A stretch of DNA of 64,000 nt, taken from positions 682,001-746,000 of the forward strand of contig NZ_JBISBV010000001.1 of assembly GCF_046592965.1 (NCBI RefSeq), read 5' to 3'. The translations under genes and the position numbers were made by a program. The DNA comes from Marivita sp046592965. Its GTDB lineage: Bacteria > Pseudomonadota > Alphaproteobacteria > Rhodobacterales > Rhodobacteraceae. Numbering within the stretch: the first letter of the stretch is position 1; every line of letters begins with the position of its first letter. The notes beneath the pieces are model-generated. The model was not told the DNA's origin and ran no database searches. It worked only from the letters and a program-made list of their open reading frames with translations. This document shows, piece after piece, positions 60,717-64,000 of the stretch.

Positions 60717-61552
60717 GTGATCGCCTCCAGCCAGCCACGGGTGAACGTGCCACTAAACACATGCGTTGTCGGACCAGTCATCCAGACACCATCGTCGCGC
60801 CACTCGATGTCGATTCGCCCGCCATCGAGATCGATCCGGACCTGCCGGCCTGTCAGTCCGCGCCGCGCGGCCGCAACGGCGGTCGCGCAGGATGAGGAGC
60901 CCGAGGCCAACGTCACTCCGACGCCACGTTCCCAAACCCGCATCCGAAGATGATTGCCCCCGATCACACTTGCGAATTGGACATTGGTGCGTTCGGGAAA
61001 CAGCGGGTGTCTCTCGATCTCGCGCCCCCGTGCTTCAAGGTCGATCATTTCCGCATCGTCAACGAAAAACGTGCAATGCGGGTTGCCCATTCCGGTTGCG
61101 GTCGGAGCCCCGTCAATCGGCAGTTCGAGGGTATCCACCGCCTTGGCCAATGGAACGTCCTGCCAGTCGAGCTGGGGCAGCCCCATATTCACCGACGTCT
61201 TGCCGCCCCCGGCGTCGCGGGCAAACAACTGGCCGCGCTCGGTTGTGAGGACAACTTCGCTGGTGCGGTCTTCGGTCATCAGATGACGGGCGATACAGCG
61301 GGTCGCATTTCCGCATGCCCCGGAGATCGACCCGTCGGAGTTGAAAAACGTGAGCCGCGCCGTTGCGCCGTCGTCACTGGCCGAGATGACGGCCAACTGA
61401 TCGAATCCCACCCCGCAATGCCTGTCGCCAATCGCCTGCGCCATTGCCGGCGTCACGACAAACGGATGCTCGCGCGTGTCCAGCACGACAAAATCATTGC
61501 CGAGCCCGTGCATTTTCAGAAAGGAAACATCGTCTGCCGTGTGAATCGTCAT
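60713..61552 (-). CDS. dapF: diaminopimelate epimerase
   Basis: Interconverts LL- and meso-diaminopimelate for lysine and peptidoglycan synthesis. It is about 279 aa. It opens FLKMHGLGNDFVVLDTRE, has the first catalytic Cys in GSISGACGNATRCIAR, the conserved TATGMGNPHCTFFVDD and the second catalytic Cys in GVTLASGSSSCATAVAA. An in-frame ATG at 61564 sits 3 bases after AAGGAG, so translation could begin there and add four residues; 61552 gives the more family-like start. It is the first gene of a dapF-mtaB operon. Confidence 0.93.
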   Translation of the reverse strand: MTIHTADDVSFLKMHGLGNDFVVLDTREHPFVVTPAMAQAIGDRHCGVGFDQLAVISASDDGATARLTFFNSDGSISGACGNATRCIARHLMTEDRTSEVVLTTERGQLFARDAGGGKTSVNMGLPQLDWQDVPLAKAVDTLELPIDGAPTATGMGNPHCTFFVDDAEMIDLEARGREIERHPLFPERTNVQFASVIGGNHLRMRVWERGVGVTLASGSSSCATAVAAARRGLTGRQVRIDLDGGRIDIEWRDDGVWMTGPTTHVFSGTFTRGWLEAIT

Positions 61553-61650
61553 GGCCGAGCACATAAGCTCCTTGAGTGCGTCTTTCCAGCCCGACAGCAC
61601 TTACGCGGGCGTCAATCTTTAACTCAATGGCGGAATGTGACTTTTTGGGG

Positions 61651-61679
61651 TTGACCCTTCAACGCCCTCTTTTTAGACA
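61651..61679 (+). promoter_or_regulatory. predicted promoter of tRNA-Lys
   Basis: TTGACC at 61651-61656 and TAGACA at 61674-61679 are 17 bases apart, placing the start near 61686, four bases before the tRNA. Confidence 0.6.
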
Positions 61680-61689
61680 CCGCTCCAGT

Positions 61690-61765
61690 GGGCCGTTAGC
61701 TCAGTTGGTAGAGCAACTGACTTTTAATCAGTGGGTCGCAGGTTCGATCCCTGCACGGCTCACCA
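61690..61765 (+). tRNA. tRNA-Lys (anticodon TTT)
   Basis: A 76-nt cloverleaf including encoded CCA. Acceptor arm GGGCCGT pairs with ACGGCTC (one G-T pair), the D loop contains AGTTGGTAGAG, the anticodon stem ACTGA/TCAGT encloses loop CTTTTAA with TTT at 61723-61725, and the T arm reads CGCAGG-TTCGATC-CCTGC. It decodes AAA/AAG lysine codons. Confidence 0.98.
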
Positions 61766-61944
61766 CTGACCTCTCCAACCGGCAATGCGGGGCGCGCGCC
61801 AAATTGGCGTGCACGACCGAGAACTTCGCGACGGCCTGCGCGCTGCAAGGATGGCGAACACTCACCTTCCTCTGACAGCAGCCTATTGATGCTCAACAAG
61901 CGTGTCGCCGTATCGCTGGCTTAGAAAGCGAGACGTGTGGGTTC
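61766..61944. other. intergenic region after tRNA-Lys, nothing recognised
   Basis: A 179-bp gap before the stop of the RND gene on the other strand. Short ORFs here have no coding character. A terminator for the tRNA must lie here but no clear hairpin with a T run is seen. Confidence 0.4.
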
Positions 61945-64000
61945 CTAACGCGCAGCGTGCGCCCTGTGGCGTTTGCGCTCGCCCAGCATCAGCATCGCGG
62001 GCGTGACCACAAGGGTGAGCACCGTTGCCACGACCAGACCGCCCGCGATGGAGGAGGACAACTCGGTCCACCACTGCGTTGATGGCGCGCCATACACGAC
62101 ATCGCGCGTAAAGAAGTTCAGGTTCAGGCCGATAACCATCGGCATCAGGCCAAGGGCGGTCGTCACCGACGTCAGAACCACCGGACGCAAACGTTGCGCG
62201 CCGGTGCGCAGAGCCGCTTCGAGAGGCGACTGCCCGGCCTTTTTCAGATCGTTATAGGTATCGATCAACACGATGTTGTTGTTCACCACGATCCCGGCCA
62301 GGGCGATGACACCGATCCCTCCCATGACGATCCCGAAGGGGCGACCGGTGACCACCAGCCCCAGCAAGACACCGGCAATGGAAAAGACGATCGCGCTCAT
62401 CACGATGACCGCCTGATAGAAATTGTTGAACTGCAACACGAGGATGACGAACATCAGGAACACGGCAGCGATGAACGCGGTGATCAGAAAGGCCATGCTT
62501 TCCTGCTGGTCCTGCGCCTCGCCGGCAAACGTGAACGAGATTCCCTCGGGCAGGTCGGCCTCCTCCAAGGCATCCGTCAGCGCTACAACCTGATCGTTGA
62601 CAAGCACACCGGGGGCGACGTTGGCCTCAATCGTCGTCACACGCTTTTCGTCGATGCGGCGGATCACACCGATTCGGTCGGTCGGCTCGAAGGTCACGAA
62701 GTTCGAAATCGGCACCAATCCCGAGGAGGTCGGCACCCGCAAGCTGGCAAGCTCTGCCAGAGAGCGTTCCGCGCGCGGGAACCGCACCCTTATGTCAAGC
62801 GTGCCGTCAATGTCATCGGGGCGGTAATCGGCCACCGTGATGCCTTGGGTCAGAAGCTGCACCGCCTGACCCAACAGGCTCACGTCGGCACCAAAGCGCG
62901 CGGCTTCGGCGCGATTGACCAGAATCGAAACCTCGACGCCGGGAACGGGACGGGTGTCGGTCACGTCGGTGAATCCGCCCATCCGGTCCATGACGTCGCG
63001 AATCTGCTGCACCGCGTTTTCCTGCGCTCGCGAGGATGCTCCGCTGACACGCAGGTTGATGGGTTTGCCCGACGTCGGCCCGCCGCTTTCGGTCTGGACC
63101 TGAACGTCGATACCGGCAATGTCGGACACGTCATTCCGAATATCGACGCCGATCTCGGCCGCGGTGCGGCGCGTGTCCCAGTCGGTCAACTCAAGCTGAA
63201 GCGTGCCGATGGTTTCCTCGTCACCACGGCCTGCGCTCATGGTCGAGCGGGCGTAGATGCTGGCGATTTCGTCATAGCCAAGCAGACGGTTTTCAACCGC
63301 CCGCACCAGCGCATCTCGCTCGAATATCGAGAAATTGTCGCGAGCACGCACCTGAACCTGCATGAACTCGGGCTCGATCGAGGGAAAGAAGGTGATGCCC
63401 TTTCCGAATTGCCCGTATAGCCCGAACCCGCCCAAGAGCAGCGCAACCGCGAGCAATAATGTGGTTGCAGGCCGCAGAATGGCGCGCTCCAGCAGGCGCA
63501 CATACGCACCGGTAATGCCCCCCATGTCGCGCGGATCGCCCAGCTCGGCAGCGTGCAGCGCGGCCTTGGCGTTGGCTGATTGCGGTTGCCTCTTGCCGAT
63601 CAGACTGCCCAGCACCGGAATGAAGATCAGCGCCATGAACAGCGATGCCGTGAGCGTCAGGATAACGGTGATGGGCAGGAATTTCATGAACTGCCCCACC
63701 ATGCCCGACCAGAACAACAGCGGGAAAAACACGCTTAGCGTGGTGGCAGTAGAGGCGATGATGGGCCATGACATGCGCTTGGCGGCGAAGGAATAAGCCT
63801 CTCGCGGTGGCACGCCCTCCTGGAGTTTCCGGTCGGCGAGCTCGGTCGTGACGATAGCCCCGTCCACCAGCATCCCGACTACAAGGATCAGCGCGAACAG
63901 CACGATGATGTTCATCGAGTAGCCCATCGCCCAAAGCGCAATCACACCGGAAAAGAACGCGCCCGGAATGGCCAGACCAACCAGAACCGCCGAGCGGAAG
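61945..64000 (-). CDS. RND efflux transporter permease (C-terminal part, gene truncated by window edge)
   Basis: A resistance-nodulation-division pump, of which 685 C-terminal residues are visible; the N-terminus lies beyond 64000. The segment GMLVDGAIVTTELADRKLQEGVPPREAYSFAAKR contains the conserved Asp region of TM4, and the C-terminal half repeats the fold with FAGEAQDQQES, then GIVVNNNIVLIDTYNDLKKAGQSPLEAAL. It probably works with a membrane-fusion protein and an outer channel. The proton-relay residues are in place; the drug or substrate is unknown. Confidence 0.93.
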   Translation of the reverse strand, partial: FRSAVLVGLAIPGAFFSGVIALWAMGYSMNIIVLFALILVVGMLVDGAIVTTELADRKLQEGVPPREAYSFAAKRMSWPIIASTATTLSVFFPLLFWSGMVGQFMKFLPITVILTLTASLFMALIFIPVLGSLIGKRQPQSANAKAALHAAELGDPRDMGGITGAYVRLLERAILRPATTLLLAVALLLGGFGLYGQFGKGITFFPSIEPEFMQVQVRARDNFSIFERDALVRAVENRLLGYDEIASIYARSTMSAGRGDEETIGTLQLELTDWDTRRTAAEIGVDIRNDVSDIAGIDVQVQTESGGPTSGKPINLRVSGASSRAQENAVQQIRDVMDRMGGFTDVTDTRPVPGVEVSILVNRAEAARFGADVSLLGQAVQLLTQGITVADYRPDDIDGTLDIRVRFPRAERSLAELASLRVPTSSGLVPISNFVTFEPTDRIGVIRRIDEKRVTTIEANVAPGVLVNDQVVALTDALEEADLPEGISFTFAGEAQDQQESMAFLITAFIAAVFLMFVILVLQFNNFYQAVIVMSAIVFSIAGVLLGLVVTGRPFGIVMGGIGVIALAGIVVNNNIVLIDTYNDLKKAGQSPLEAALRTGAQRLRPVVLTSVTTALGLMPMVIGLNLNFFTRDVVYGAPSTQWWTELSSSIAGGLVVATVLTLVVTPAMLMLGERKRHRAHAAR

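Noticed and set aside
59478..60953. 491-codon ORF antisense to mtaB and dapF
   Set aside because: Shadow of two firmly identified genes, with no recognisable fold.

Overview
This window is a GC-rich stretch of bacterial chromosome that reads as an alphaproteobacterium of the Rhodobacteraceae (Roseobacter-like). The evidence is the combination of a GcrA cell-cycle regulator, a MipZ-like ParA ATPase, DUF1150 beside a small Hsp20, a DUF2161 protein, a stand-alone Hint-domain protein, phosphatidylcholine synthase, a fused Sat-CysC, and three copies of an intergenic hairpin element that ends in a conserved AGGTATTT block. Assignment is by protein family and context only. Genes are densely packed with many 4-base stop/start overlaps. 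I saw no insertion sequence, prophage, integrase or CRISPR array. Almost everything is core or housekeeping sequence, and I do not see a clear undescribed multi-gene system.

Layout, left: a DEAD-box helicase cut by the left edge (1-1371, -). A + run follows: LysE exporter, DUF3429 membrane protein, methyltransferase, rnhA and a UPF0126/TRIC channel (1481-4259). A PatB-type C-S lyase lies on -. Next is def, a deformylase paralogue lacking active-site residues, fmt and a small GlsB-like protein (5619-7808). An MscS channel (-), a glutathionyl-hydroquinone reductase (+) and a degenerate receiver protein (-) lead to smc (-). After that comes a polytopic membrane protein (+) behind a symmetric palindrome.

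Centre: a long - block (16906-26739) holds mipZ, rpmE, rplS, trmD, a hypothetical, a sulfotransferase-like protein, rimM, a MipA/OmpV-like porin, rpsP, chorismate mutase, three tandem GNAT acetyltransferases and ffh. This is the classical ffh-rpsP-rimM-trmD-rplS cluster with accessory genes inserted. Then come LysR-DMT, a TraB/GumN protein, DUF2161, and groES-groEL with a CIRCE operator overlapping the predicted transcription start. A secreted lipase overlaps an orphan PhnM-like hydrolase. PurE-purK (-), DUF465, hsp20-DUF1150, gdhA, sat-cysC and trxB (-) divergent from an Lrp regulator follow.

Right: a Hint-domain protein, a 50-residue basic protein, and the lgt-midA-pgeF operon (-) divergent from ubiK. 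Then YbjN, proC-csaA-hydroxyacid dehydrogenase, a KAS III enzyme, an exported PRC-barrel protein, thymidine kinase, an IMPACT-domain protein with dgkA, and zntB-rimO. A transglutaminase, gcrA (-), an ABC-2 permease with no ATPase in view, pcs (-), dapF-mtaB (-) and tRNA-Lys(TTT) come next. An RND efflux pump runs off the right edge.

Functionally the window carries translation and ribosome maturation (S16, RimM, TrmD, L19, L31, Ffh, Def/Fmt, RimO, MtaB, CsaA, tRNA-Lys), protein folding (GroESL, Hsp20), chromosome and cell-cycle control (SMC, MipZ, GcrA), envelope functions (Lgt, Pcs, DgkA, MipA, MscS, RND) and central N/S/purine metabolism (GdhA, ProC, DapF, Sat-CysC, TrxB, PurEK).
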